A stretch of 64,000 nucleotides of DNA from contig NJPS01000034.1 in NCBI GenBank assembly GCA_002946415.1, forward strand, positions 186,001 to 250,000. Reading direction: 5' to 3'. The DNA is from Rutstroemia sp. NJR-2017a BVV2. Its lineage: Eukaryota; Ascomycota; Leotiomycetes; Helotiales; Rutstroemiaceae. The translations under genes and the position numbers were made by a program. The notes beneath the pieces are model-generated. The model was not told where the DNA came from. It worked only from the letters and a program-made list of their open reading frames with translations, and made no database searches. Below, in pieces: positions 45,286 to 55,549 of this stretch; within the stretch, counting starts at the first letter, position 1; each line of letters begins with the position of its first letter.

Positions 45286-46748
45286 GATTCAAAACTCCCA
45301 GTCTGATCGTATGAGTCTTTCTCCCATATCTGGCTTGTATTATATGATCACGCCCGCATATATTGCCTGTAGCCCTGCATAATACTTCTAGGCTCGTAAA
45401 AGAATGTAGTAATCCTGCCTACCTTATTAAGGTATGCATCGAGTAGTACGATGAAAAAAGAGTCACGCTCAATGACGTATGAACATAGGATGTCGTCGCT
45501 CGTAGAATTCCTTGCATACGAGTTCTACCAACCATAAGAGCGAAACTGCTCCTGCACATGTTGAATAACGATGAATTGTAATGCACTGTAACTTATCATG
45601 CCGTGCACCCAGACTAAACTGCGCGATATGTGCAGATGTTCCTATTTCTACCGCCACAGACAAGGTTATACCCCCGTAACCCCATGAGAAGAAAAGCTTG
45701 TTTGAAAAGCTTTGATCTGTCTGCAGCAGTAAATGGGTCCCGGGTATCAAGTTCTGTCCATTCAAGTAATACAAACACAAACAACATGCCTGGACGTGGA
45801 CTACCACATGTACCGGCACGCTAGGCGGGTAAATCCATAACGACAGTTGGGATTAAACAGTAGAACTTTTCTAGTGCAACCATTGAGCGTCGCCCATCCT
45901 CCAGAAGCATGATCAAGAAGTTAGTCTGCTATCGCCTCGTTCCGCATGTCACTTGGTCAATATCTGTGCCGGCTCAGAGCTTACAAATAGGCAGCGGGAG
46001 AGTATTCAACATGGATCCATACGAGGTCTATGCGAAGCATGATCTCAAGAGCCATCGTCGTCGTCCCAACTGGCTTTAAGTGATCAGTAAGTTGGTTACG
46101 TGGAAATAAGGCTGGCTGGGCAGAGTACTGTCAGCCAGAATATTCCTTGGCATTTCTTGACTCGTGGGGTAGCCCGTCCCTTGCACAGTAGTTTGGTGAG
46201 CTTCGTACCCCAGACTTGGGACTCGGCGTTCGGAGTGTATAGCGCTGTGGGAGGTAAGATATTGGTGGGAACAAACGGTTATAGCTCGGCGTGTGATGCG
46301 AGTCTGGACGAGAGAAGGACGAAAAGTACAGAAGAAAGAATTACGTATCAATCGAACGATTGCCTAGTAGCTCCTAGAGTTGCGCGAACTGACTCGATGT
46401 CGTTGGAGAACAAGTTCGGGTCGATTGACTTGATCTCGGGTCCGGTTTTGATGTGCACAGGTGCAGCTCCGTTTATTCCGAGATTCGCGTACTTGCAGTA
46501 CAGCAACAGCAACCCCCTCCCCTTCCCCTCCCTCTCCACTTGCTATTCGCGTAACGCCACTTGATATCTTCAAGGTGTGATTGTGACTGGATTGACTGGA
46601 CCCGCGCAGAAATGCTTACGTTGTCGATATGTCCAACCTTGTCGCCTTTCATCTTTCATGCAGCAATCCAGAACCCAGATGTAACTCTACCCTAACAGAC
46701 AGGCAAGTGTGTAGTATTGTCGCTCATTTTGGATAATATAGCGAGCGG

Positions 46749-46780
46749 GGTACTTAGACCCCGGTACGTATCTAAGTACC
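46749..46780. repeat. Inverted repeat (GGTACTTAGA / TCTAAGTACC)
   Basis: Perfect 10-nt arms at 46749-46758 and 46771-46780 with a 12-nt spacer. A second overlapping palindrome is formed by CCCGGTAC and GTACCGGG. No gene overlaps it. Confidence 0.6.
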
Positions 46781-46852
46781 GGGACTTCTAGGTTCTAATG
46801 CTTCAAGCACTTGACTTCATAGACTTAACTTCTTACTCCCTTCTTCTCCTAT

Positions 46853-46939
46853 TTCCATCTTCCCATATTCCCATATTCCCATATTCCCATATTCCCCTAT
46901 TCCCATCTTCCCATCTTCCCATCTTCCTATATTCCCATT
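46853..46939. repeat. Minisatellite of 9-nt unit (CATATTCCC / CATCTTCCC)
   Basis: About nine near-perfect 9-nt units in tandem, first mainly CATATTCCC, then CATCTTCCC. One unit carries CCTATTCCC. Non-coding; it lies a few hundred nt beyond the ALG13 stop. Confidence 0.85.
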
Positions 46940-47195
46940 TTGCCTCAACTGAATGGTTTGCACAAAGCACAGGCTCTTCGATACTTCCGATCCCTTCCAG
47001 TGACTTATGGAACTTCAGAGTCTGCACGTCAAAGTCTTATAAGTTATGAACGGCAGACTGGCACATGCTTTTACAGCCCATGGTATCATTCGTTTCCTTT
47101 CCAAACCCTTCGGCGCCGAGCAACTTAATTCAAACCAGAAGTGTAACAAACGTTATATCAAAACATATAATCGTAAAACAAACATCACCGCGCAA

Positions 47196-47918
47196 CTAAT
47201 CAAGCGTCGATCGTTGTTCTATCTCATAATTGACAGCATCATCAACAATTGCTGCCACACTCTTACTTTCTCCACCCCAATGTTTTGGTGATTCCCTCTT
47301 TTTCTTCTCCGCTTTCTCAATCGCTGCAGCCAGACCGCTGTAAGAGCTATTAGTTGAGCGTACTGCATCAAATAGACGGAGATAAGCCTACCCAATATTG
47401 GACTTTGTGACGTATCCTTGCCGTTCCAATTCATCTGCAAGCTCCTCCTGGTGATTGTCAAGAAGGGAAGTATTGGGTACAACAATGAGCGGCAGGCCTA
47501 AGCGCATTGCATCTAGAATTGTCCCAGAGCCTGCATTTGATTGTCTTAGTCAAAATCACGAGAACAATTGGCTGAATAAAGACTTGCCTGCATGAGAGAT
47601 GACAATGCCCTCGGACCTAGTTCCATTCTTTGCCTGACAGCTGCGCATTTCCTGTCCTAGACCAGATCGATCAAAATCAAAAGCTTCGATTTCAAGGCCG
47701 AAGGCAGCGTCATCCTTTGGGCGCATAGTATCAAAATTGTCTATCAAAGCACCAACTTGTAGTCTGAGCTTGGTATATCCTTCTTTGACAAAAGTCTGAA
47801 GAACTAAAGGCGATAAAGTCTCCGTAATAAGGGCTTCAAATCCGGCGGTAGCACCAATAGTAACGAAGGCCTGTTTTGCCGGCGGCGCTTCTATTCTGTT
47901 CTTACGGGCGGCTGCCAT
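47196..47918 (-). CDS. ALG13: UDP-GlcNAc transferase catalytic subunit Alg13 (three exons, 203 aa)
   Basis: Exons (minus) are 47918-47588, 47530-47392 and 47337-47196; introns are 57 and 54 nt. Alg13 with membrane partner Alg14 adds the second GlcNAc to dolichol-PP-GlcNAc on the cytosolic face of the ER, an early step of N-glycosylation. Family markers: [15 protein letters not shown] near the N-terminus, [26 protein letters not shown] (the GT28 donor-binding motif) and [18 protein letters not shown]. Length matches the usual ~200 residues. Intron 1 begins with GC rather than GT (CATGCAG/GCAAGT). No GT alternative keeps HAGSG intact, so this is a genuine GC-AG intron by inference. ATG 47918 is preferred over 47984, which would add a Cys-rich leader absent from homologues. 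Divergent from RSM24. Confidence 0.93.
47531..47587 (-). other. GC-AG intron in ALG13
   Basis: On the minus strand the exon ends CATGCAG and the intron begins GCAAGTC, matching the strict consensus (AG/GCAAGT) that compensates for the GC donor. It ends AATGCAG. Joining gives HAGSGT, the invariant Alg13 motif. Confidence 0.8.
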
Positions 47919-48316
47919 ATTGAAACAAAAAACATACGTTCTTGCGAAATCAGCACAATGGCCCCAGCTGCAACTGCATAGCAAATGAACCCTCCGAATG
48001 GTTGCTATAACACACTCGGATTATAAAATAGAGAAATGGCAGGGTCTCTCCGTTGATAGCGAGAAAATATAAGTGCTCGTGAGCTGATAATCAATAGATA
48101 TAACAGTATCTAGCCCTAACTTACATAGAGGTCTTCTCACGTTCTAAATTTATATTTGGAAGGGTTCGGATTAACGTTCGTGCGAGAACAATTATTCCGA
48201 AGCCGGCCGCATTCTTTGATAGCCGTCTGGCGCGTACTAGGGTCAAATTATTCATCGTGGGATGATTTCCTCTTGGAGGCTCACGTATTAGAAAAGCGCA
48301 ATCTCCCACAGTCACG
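47919..48316. promoter_or_regulatory. Divergent region between ALG13 and RSM24
   Basis: A 398-nt spacer holding both promoters. No clear TATA box. Its short open frames are antisense to the RSM24 5' region and not supported. Confidence 0.4.
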
Positions 48317-49449
48317 ATGGCTACGGCTCTACAAAACTTGCGCATGACAGCTAGATGCTGCTCCTGCAGAGGCTTTGTATCTAAAAGTTCCAGCAAGCCA
48401 ATTGCCCGACGGAGGTTGTTTTCCACCACCTCAGCGCAGTACAAACTCGACCCAAAATTTAAAAAACTCGACGATGAAGCACCAGATCCCAGGCTTTTCG
48501 ACGAGGAGGTGGATGAGATGCTAGAGAATGCGGGTCATAAATATACGACGCTTGCGCCTCCGTATGGATTCGACGAGACATCCAGGAAGAAGTTAAAGAC
48601 CACGTTTTTGAATTATGGAGATCCAGAACCTTTCGACGAGGCGGATAGGGAGGATGACGAAGACGATATCACTACGTTGGGACATATGGAGTTGGAACAG
48701 GTCCGGGAACAAAGGCACTATGCTCGATTAGCAGCGTGGGAAATGCCAATGCTATCAAGTGAGTCCTGTTCTCAGACTGGAGCTCTGATGAGCCTTTCGG
48801 TTTGATAGAAAGTGCTGATATTCGGAATAGAATTGGCGAAGCCTTTCGAGCCACCGACAGCCGATACACCTTTGCGATTCAGATACACAACATACATGGG
48901 CGAGCAACATCCGGCAGAAAAGAAAGTTGTATTGGAGTTTTGTCCCGAGGATATGCCTGGGTTGACGGATATTCAAATAAACAAGCTACGGAAACTGGTT
49001 GGTCCAAGACTCAACCCTGAGACCGATATCGTTAAGATGAGCTGCGAGATGTATCCATCGCAAGCTCAAAACAAGCGCTATCTAGGTGATTTGGTCGAAT
49101 CATTACTGGCAGAGGCAAAGGTATGCATGGTAGCTCTCACGATATAGGTGTGAACTGACTCCTGTAGACCGGTGACACATTTGAGGACATCCCTCTTGAT
49201 ACACGGCATCATGTGTTCAAACAAAAACCTACATTCCCAGTAGAATGGAGGTTGACAGACAAGAGAAAAGAACAATTAGAGGCATATCGACAAAATTTAG
49301 TTGCTAGGGATGCGCAGCGAGAAATCGAGGGTCAACTAATGGATGGAATCCAGATCATTCAGAAAGCATTGGCAAAACCTGCCGTTCCAAGGGAGGCATT
49401 ACCAGAAATGGTCAAAGCTGGTGGAAAGCGGGTTGCTATCAGGAAGTAA
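48317..49449 (+). CDS. RSM24: Mitochondrial small-subunit ribosomal protein mS35 (three exons, 337 aa)
   Basis: Exons are 48317-48758, 48831-49120 and 49168-49449; introns are 72 and 47 nt. The N-terminus (MATALQNLRM... with RRRLFST) is an Arg/Ser-rich mitochondrial presequence. The mature part has a conserved acidic stretch (DDEAPDPRLFDEEVDEML), the mS35 signature LRFRYTTYMGEQHPAEKKVV with PEDMPGL, and YPSQAQNKRYLGDLVESL, all familiar from fungal Rsm24/mS35. It is a structural component of the 37S mitochondrial ribosome. The splice joins give K-LAKPF and EAK-TGDTFED as expected. The start codon lies about 400 nt from the divergent ALG13 start. Confidence 0.9.
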
Positions 49450-50013
49450 AGCATTTGTACGATATTGTAACTACATGAAATATATGACGAATGGAAATAT
49501 CACCATGTGCAACCGGCGGCGCAACTCTACGTCCTGTTCGACTGAGATGCTCACGGACCATTGCTTCTAAAGTGTACTGTACATTGACATGTGAAGCGAG
49601 AGTATACCGGTATGACCCCGCATCGGAAGGAATCCTTAACGGATATTATCTCTAAATTTGGTTGTAAACGTCCATCAAGTCCAAACACTCCAGCTAAAAA
49701 TCCCTTTCATTGACGGTAGCTGGAGTTGCCGACTCGGTCTGATATTCATCCGTTCTGGAAACCCTTGCCAACAAAGATCGTGGGGCCTCGGTTCCTTTTG
49801 CGGAGATGAGAGCTATGTATGTAAATGATTATCTTGGATGTCCAACAATAAGCAACCATTCTAAGTTATTCCAACAGTTGGCAGTCATATAATATCAACG
49901 ACCACCTATCTCTTTCACTATCTGTCACTCTCGCATTGAATTGATTGTTGTTTCACAAGACAAAATCCACCGTCTTAAGCCGTGAGCCGCCCAGGTAGCA
50001 CACGATCTACACA
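49450..50013. other. Spacer between RSM24 and the aldehyde dehydrogenase gene
   Basis: A 564-nt region with RSM24 3' UTR and the next promoter. The segment 49880-50000 is a typical C/A-T-mixed leader. No additional gene seen. Confidence 0.4.
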
Positions 50014-51899
50014 ATGTCGACCAAGATAGCTCCATTCGAGCACACCTCAATTGAGGCCATCCCAAGCATCGCAAAGCTCTGCCGCGACACCTATCGAACT
50101 CAGAAAACCAAACCCATCGAGTATCGCCTCACCCAACTCCGCAAGCTATACTGGGCTCTAGACGATAATGCTGATGCGATCGTCGAAGCATGCAAGTCGG
50201 ACCTTGGCAAGCCTGCTTTCGAAACCAGTATTGCGGAGGTGGATTGGCTGAAGAATGATATTATGTTCGTTTGCGAGAATTTGAAAAAATGGATGAAGGA
50301 TGAAACTGCACCGGATATGCCACTTATGAACACTTTGTTCAACCCAAGGATTAGAAAGGAGCCCTTGGGTACGGTGTTGGTGATTGGCGCTTTCAATTTC
50401 CCAGTTCAATTATCGCTTGGTCCTCTCATTGGGGCTATTGCTGCGGGGTGTACGGGTGTGCTGAAGCCGTCGGAGTCTGCTCCTGCTGCGGCGATGGTGA
50501 TGAAGAAGATGGTGGAGGAGTCGCTTGACCGAAGCGCATACGCGGTTGTTAATGGAGCGATTCCTGAAACTACGGCTCTCTTGAACGAGAAGTGGGATAA
50601 GATCTTTTATACAGGAAGCGCAACAGTTGGGACAATTATTGCGAAGAAGGCTGCGGAGACTCTGACACCAGTTTGCCTCGAACTTGGTGGAAGAAACCCA
50701 GCTATTATTTCAAAGAATGCGGATCCTGCCCTTGCTGCCAGGAGAATGTTGTGGGGTAAGACTATGAACGCTGGACAGATTTGCGTTGGCCAAAACTACA
50801 TGATGGTTGAGAAGGAGATTCTCCCAGCTTTCATCGAGCAGCTCAAAATCGCGATGAAGGAGTTCTATCCTCAAGGCCCAAAAGCCAGTCCCGACTTTGC
50901 TCGCATTGTCAACAACAGACAGTTCCACCGAATCAAGAAGATGCTTGATAATACTGGAGGCAAGATCTTGATTGGGGGTGACGTTGATGAAGCAGAAAAC
51001 TATATTTCACCCACGGTTGTTTTGGTCGAAGATAAAAATGACTCGATGCTGGTGGACGAATCTTTTGGACCTCTGATGCCCATTTTAGCTGTCAATAGTC
51101 TTGATGAGGCTGTTGAGACTGCTAATGCTGTTCACTCTACTCCGCTGGGATTCTATCCTTTCGGAACGAAGGAAGAAACTGATAGATGTAAGTTATATTT
51201 TCCCCATCATTTTGTTCTTGCTTCAATAGAGAACCTTCTCCGTCTCAAATAAGGATGTACGCCTGTTCTTGGGAGGCTTACAGAAGCCCTACACTGCATA
51301 CTGCCGATAGTTCCGCTCCTTTTACCACATCTCCCAAGTTGGGCTCTTTCCCTGGTATATCTGTGCAGTCGTTCACCAAGTGACCCAGAACGATTCTCTC
51401 ACCTCAACAAAGTCTACATATAAGGCGATCTGATGATCTGACTAACACCCAACCAGTACTCGGCCTCGTCACCTCAGGCGGTGCCACAGTCAACGATGCC
51501 TTCTTCCACGGCTCCATGCCCACTCTCGCATTCGGCGGCGTCGGCGATAGCGGCCAAGGAGCCTACCGCGGCAAATCCTCCTTCGACTGCTTCACTCACC
51601 GTCGCTCCATCGTGACAACCCCCAACTGGATGGAAAAGCTACTCGCCGTACGCTACCCACCCTACACCCCAGCCAAGCTCGCGCAATTCCGCAAAACCAG
51701 CGCCAAGAAACCCAACTTCAACAGAGAAGGAAAGGAAATCAAGGGCCTGGGCTACTGGGCTGCCATGTTATTCTCATTGGGTGGTGAGGGTGCGAAGAGC
51801 GTGCTGACTAGGTGGGCAGTCCTCGCTTTCCTTACTTATGGATCGAAGAATTTGTGGCAGGCTAAGTTTGGTAATGGCTTGCCTTCTTATTTGAGATGA
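50014..51899 (+). CDS. HFD1: Fatty aldehyde dehydrogenase, Hfd1-like (two exons, 538 aa)
   Basis: Exon 1 is 50014-51187 and exon 2 is 51457-51899; the intron is 269 nt (GTAAGT...AACCAG). Joining gives DRLLGLVTSGGATVND, conserved in the class 3 aldehyde dehydrogenases. Catalytic parts: N128 in IGAFNFP, E223 in CLELGGRNP (LELGGKSP in most relatives), FYTGSATVG for the NAD(P) site, and nucleophile C257 in NAGQICVGQNY. The C-terminal extension after the catalytic domain has a long hydrophobic stretch (GYWAAMLFSLGG to WAVLAFLTYG), consistent with the membrane anchoring of yeast Hfd1 and animal fatty aldehyde dehydrogenase. It should oxidise long-chain aldehydes (hexadecenal from sphingolipid breakdown) at ER, mitochondrial or lipid-droplet membranes. 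Location is inference. Confidence 0.9.
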
Positions 51900-53643
51900 A
51901 CAGTTGGTTGGATTTGTTTGGGTCATATGTACTGGGATGACGGGACCTGTTTCTTGGGATTTGGCGAGCCTGTCTTTACCCTTCAGTTTTTCTTCTCCTT
52001 TGTATGGATGGATGTGTGCAAGCAGACAGATAATAGCCAAGCCGAAACAATGTATAGCTTCAACAAGCCAAGCCAAGCAAATATGCGTCACCGTTTTTTC
52101 ATCTCACAAGAAAAGACACTTCACTAACCATATCCCCCAACGCCAATCCCATAGACGCACGCCGAACTCTTAATTCCGGCTTACCAAGTGACGTGCAGAC
52201 TGCAGTGAAGTATATGATGCGCAATGTTGCATGTCTCCATATCTTGGTATTACGTTATGCTCCTTAACTTTTCTCCCTTCGCCGAAGTCGAGCTTTTTGC
52301 CAGCAGATACATTTCTTGGTAGTGAGTACAGTAACCCCGAATGGGCGAGATGGAGAGCTTGGCTCGGGGAATGGTGCTTTTTGTTGCATGTCGCGATTTC
52401 TTGGTTGTGTGGTCTTGGTTTCACAGACGGTTTCTTGGGAGAGGCAATGGATGCATCGTTCCTTCTTGGTACTTGGTACAGAGTACAGGTAACTGTCGGT
52501 GAGAGCCGGAGGGAGAGGGGAGATAATAGTGTGTGAGATGGGTGGCTTGAGCCAAGAGGTTTGGGTTGGCTGGGCAGGGGACTTTTTTTTATTGGATTTT
52601 TGGTCTGTGAGTTAGCTTTGTATTCGGTAGTTTAAAGTTACTTTGTTTTCTTTACTTGGTGTGTTTCTTTTCGCGTTTCTGTAGGACGTGAGTTTGTGGT
52701 CGTTGTGAAACATGTATAAACTTCGTCTCCGCACGGAAGCTGTGATTCGACCCACGCTTGAGTAAACTTCTACACGTGGGTTCATCTACTCCAGATCCCC
52801 GGAAGCACAGATCTAGATAGAGTGGAGCAAACACGTACGCGTATCTACGGAGTATTCTCCAGCGCTCACGCATGCAGGACGGGGAATTGCGGGAAGCACC
52901 GAGTCATGAAACAATGATATTCGGGGGTCTAGATGTACGGTTTTTGGCTTGTTGGATTGCCGGACACGAGGGTTGGGGGATCGGCGAGGAGGTTTTGTTG
53001 CATGTCGAACGATAATGATAGGGCTGGGCGAGAATGGTCGCGCATGGTGATGGATAAGGGGAGAGAGGGGCTCTTGGAGCGAATTGGTAGGGAATTCGGC
53101 GAGCTGGTAGGAGGTGATGATTGATTGATTGATTTATGGGTGGGTGGACAGGAGAGACGCTCATGAGGTGCTTCGAGAGATGTTCCCCAATACTCCCCAA
53201 TGGTAGGTGATGATGGATGATCCAAAGGTTGAAAAATAACGGTGAAGGTTTTCAACTCAAGATGTTAATTACTCGTCGTCAATCTGGATATTTCGTTGCG
53301 AGAGCTCCGTACGTGAATGTTGACGCAAGTGTAGTGAACACTAGATGACATTCTGATTCCAAGCTCTCATCTGATTCGAGTGATTCTGTCTTAGGGTTGG
53401 GAGCAGAGTTGCAAGCTGAACACACAGCATCCATTCACTCAGCAAGATGGTCCCAAACCCCTCCGTTCATCATCAGTTCGTTCCCCTTGTATTCACAACA
53501 TTCAACCACAGGTTGTAGCACCCCCTCATTTGAAATCCTTCCCTATAAAAGTGAGCCCACTAACACCCCCATCACTTACCCAAACCAAACCACACCAATA
53601 TCTTCTTCTTCCATCCAAATACATACATCCATAAAGATACACA
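51900..53643. other. 1.7-kb spacer
   Basis: HFD1 3' UTR followed by skewed, repeat-prone DNA: a poly-T run near 52585, GATTGATTGATTGA near 53120, and a TACGGAGTA 9-mer at 52846-52854. A TATAAAA box for the next gene is at 53544-53550. No gene supported. Confidence 0.45.
53544..53550 (+). promoter_or_regulatory. TATA box of the small basic protein gene
   Basis: TATAAAA lies about 95-100 nt upstream of the ATG at 53644, followed by a C/A-rich leader. Position and sequence support a promoter for the small gene. Confidence 0.5.
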
Positions 53644-54171
53644 ATGGGCTGGAACAACTTCCACGACTGTCTCGACGCCGGCTTCAGCTGGCTCGGAGGC
53701 GACAAGCGAGCCTTCGAGCGATACCGCATAAAAAGCGCACGAGAAGACCAAGCCCGAAACCAGTACATCCCATCCCATCCCCTCCCCTCCCCTCCCCCAA
53801 CTAACCCCCCCTCCCTCAGAATCCTCACCAACCAAGCCTACCGGCGCGCCCACCCGACCCCCATCGCCCCCGAACGTAAATCCGTCAGATTCGCCGGCGA
53901 CGCCAACGAATTCGGCATGCGCAGCTGGAACACGATCCTCGACCGGAACCGGTTCGCACAGAATCCACGACCCATGCGAGCGCAGCGCGGCCCGGATGGG
54001 TATGTAGATTACTTGAACTATGCGGGGCCGTCTCCGGCGCGCGTGTCGTCGTTGCGGCGGCATGGGTCGTTGGCTGAGAAGCAGCGGTGGCAGCAGAAGT
54101 ACGGGTTGAGTGATAGGGCGGTGGGGTTGAATAGGGGATATTATGGAGATCGGAGACGTGTTAGGTGGTGA
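53644..54171 (+). CDS. Small basic protein of unknown function (175 aa unspliced, 156 aa spliced)
   Basis: One open frame begins MGWNNFHDCLDAGFSWLGG and is rich in Arg, with KSVRFAGDANEFGMRSW and NRGYYGDRRRVRW at the end. There is no signal peptide or membrane segment. I do not recognise a family. A probable intron at 53763-53819 (GTACAT donor, pyrimidine-rich body, CAACTAACC branch, CTCAG acceptor) is 57 nt, in frame and stop-free. Removing it deletes a Pro/Ser-only stretch and gives a 156-residue protein, which looks more natural. A TATA box lies about 100 nt upstream. Convergent with the alcohol dehydrogenase gene 260 nt away. The amino-acid composition suggests a nucleic-acid- or membrane-surface-binding protein, but that is only a guess. 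Confidence 0.65.
   Translation: MGWNNFHDCLDAGFSWLGGDKRAFERYRIKSAREDQARNQYIPSHPLPSPPPTNPPSLRILTNQAYRRAHPTPIAPERKSVRFAGDANEFGMRSWNTILDRNRFAQNPRPMRAQRGPDGYVDYLNYAGPSPARVSSLRRHGSLAEKQRWQQKYGLSDRAVGLNRGYYGDRRRVRW
53763..53819 (+). other. Probable stop-free 57-nt intron in the small basic protein gene
   Basis: The sequence has the full layout of a fungal intron (GT, long C/T tract, CTAAC about 15 nt before CAG) yet is divisible by three and open. It encodes only Pro, Ser, Thr, Leu, Asn, His, Ile, Tyr and Arg, unlike the flanking basic sequence. Confidence 0.6.
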
Positions 54172-54429
54172 GTTAGATAGGTAGGGAGTGGAGGTATTAG
54201 AGTCGATGAGAGTGCGAGAGTAGCATGGTGTTATGACGGACAGATTGTAGATCACTGAAACAAGCGAGCGATGAAATATGCAGGAGTAGTTTTAACAAAA
54301 TTCTATTCTATGAAATCTAAAACCAAGCTCTATATACGCCAATCACCATCATATCATGTAAAACCCGCTCACAACTCCTATCATTACAGCCCATCCATTC
54401 TAAACCCAAGCTCCGGTATCATTAAAAAT

Positions 54430-55549
54430 CTATTGAGCAACAACAACACCTCTGTACCTCATCTTGCCATCCTCCAACTTCTGCATGGCCTCCTGGATAC
54501 CAGACTCAGTCATTGGGAATTGCTCAATGATAGGCTTGATCTGGTGGTGAGCAGCGAAGGCCAACATGTCGCGGTGGACTTGTCTAGCAGCAACGACGGA
54601 TCCTTGGATCTTGAACTCTTGCAAGATGATGGGCATGTATGGGATCTTCAAGTCCTCGAAAGAGACAGTCAATGGGTAGATGGTGGCTTGAGGAGCCATG
54701 ATGTCCATGTACTGGTGCCAGTTTGGTTGGAAAGAGGTGGTGACGATCAAGTGGTCGATGGGGGAGGAAACGCTGAGCTTGTCAACGCCCTTGGTAGCAA
54801 CGAACTCGGAAGCACCGAGACGGAGAGCCTCTTCCTTCTTGGCGTCGGTAGAAGAGAAGACAACGACTTCACAACCCATCTTGGCGGCGAATTGGATGGC
54901 GAGATGTCCAAGACCTCCGATACCGATTATACCAACACGCTCGTTGGGCTTGACACCTCCGTTGAATGATCGGAGGGCGTTGTAGACGGTGGCACCACCG
55001 CACATGAGAGGAGCAGCATACTCGCGGGAGATGCTCTCTGGGATCTTGTAGATGTAGTCGGCGTCCCAGACGGCGTGGGATCCGAAGGAGGCTTGGTCCA
55101 AGTTACCATCACCGTACATGACACGGTCTCGGCAAAGAGTCTCGTGGCCAGTAAGACATTGCTTGCAGTTCTGGCAAGACATATGTTGGTATCCCCATCC
55201 GACGGAGTCACCCTTCTTGATGTTCTTGACAGCAGATCCGATTTCCTAGGATGTATGTTAGCAATGTAAATACAAGAAATGAGTTGCCTAGGTAGCAAGA
55301 ACTGGTGGTGTTGTTGTGTACCACCCATGTTCTGCTAGGCGAAGGGGTTTTAAGGGGACTGCTCACCTCAGCTACACCAGCACCCTCGTGTCCGAGAGCC
55401 ATGTCGGCATGTCTGTAATGCTCATCGGTACCGCAAAGACCGGAGTGGGTGATTCTAATCAAGACATCGTTGGGACCGATTTCTCTGGTGGTGGTGTCCT
55501 TAACGATCTTTCCCTCCTTGGAGCCCTTGAAGACGGTGAATGAAACCAT
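54430..55549 (-). CDS. Zinc-dependent alcohol dehydrogenase (two exons, 332 aa)
   Basis: Exons (minus) are 55549-55367 and 55245-54430 with a 121-nt phase-0 intron. It belongs to the medium-chain dehydrogenase family, CAD/ADH6-like branch. Catalytic zinc residues are C39 in GLCGTDEHYRH and H53-E54 in GHEGAG. Structural zinc is C85-x2-C88-x2-C91-x7-C99 in SCQNCKQCLTGHETLC. The Rossmann cofactor loop is GIGGLGHLAIQFA, followed by VVFSSTDAKKEEA, where Ser-Ser rather than Asp suggests NADP(H). Length is complete for the branch. The 5' leader has CAC/CAT repeats (minus strand), and a GTATATAT stretch lies about 185 nt upstream of the ATG. It probably reduces short- or aromatic aldehydes in the cytosol; the exact substrate cannot be told from sequence. 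Confidence 0.9.

Larger units (their letters stand above)
45210..47195. other. 2-kb spacer with hairpin and minisatellite
   Basis: Contains the oxalate decarboxylase promoter, a perfect 10-nt inverted repeat at 46749-46780 and a 9-nt tandem repeat at 46853-46939. Frames minus 45469-45819 and plus 46100-46564 have no family resemblance. The right end is 3' UTR of ALG13. Confidence 0.45.

Noticed and set aside
45469..45819. 116-codon hydrophobic minus frame
   Set aside because: No signal-peptide logic, family likeness or promoter context; composition compatible with chance.
46100..46564. 154-codon plus frame
   Set aside because: Overlaps open minus frames of similar quality and no motif is recognisable; left as unsupported.
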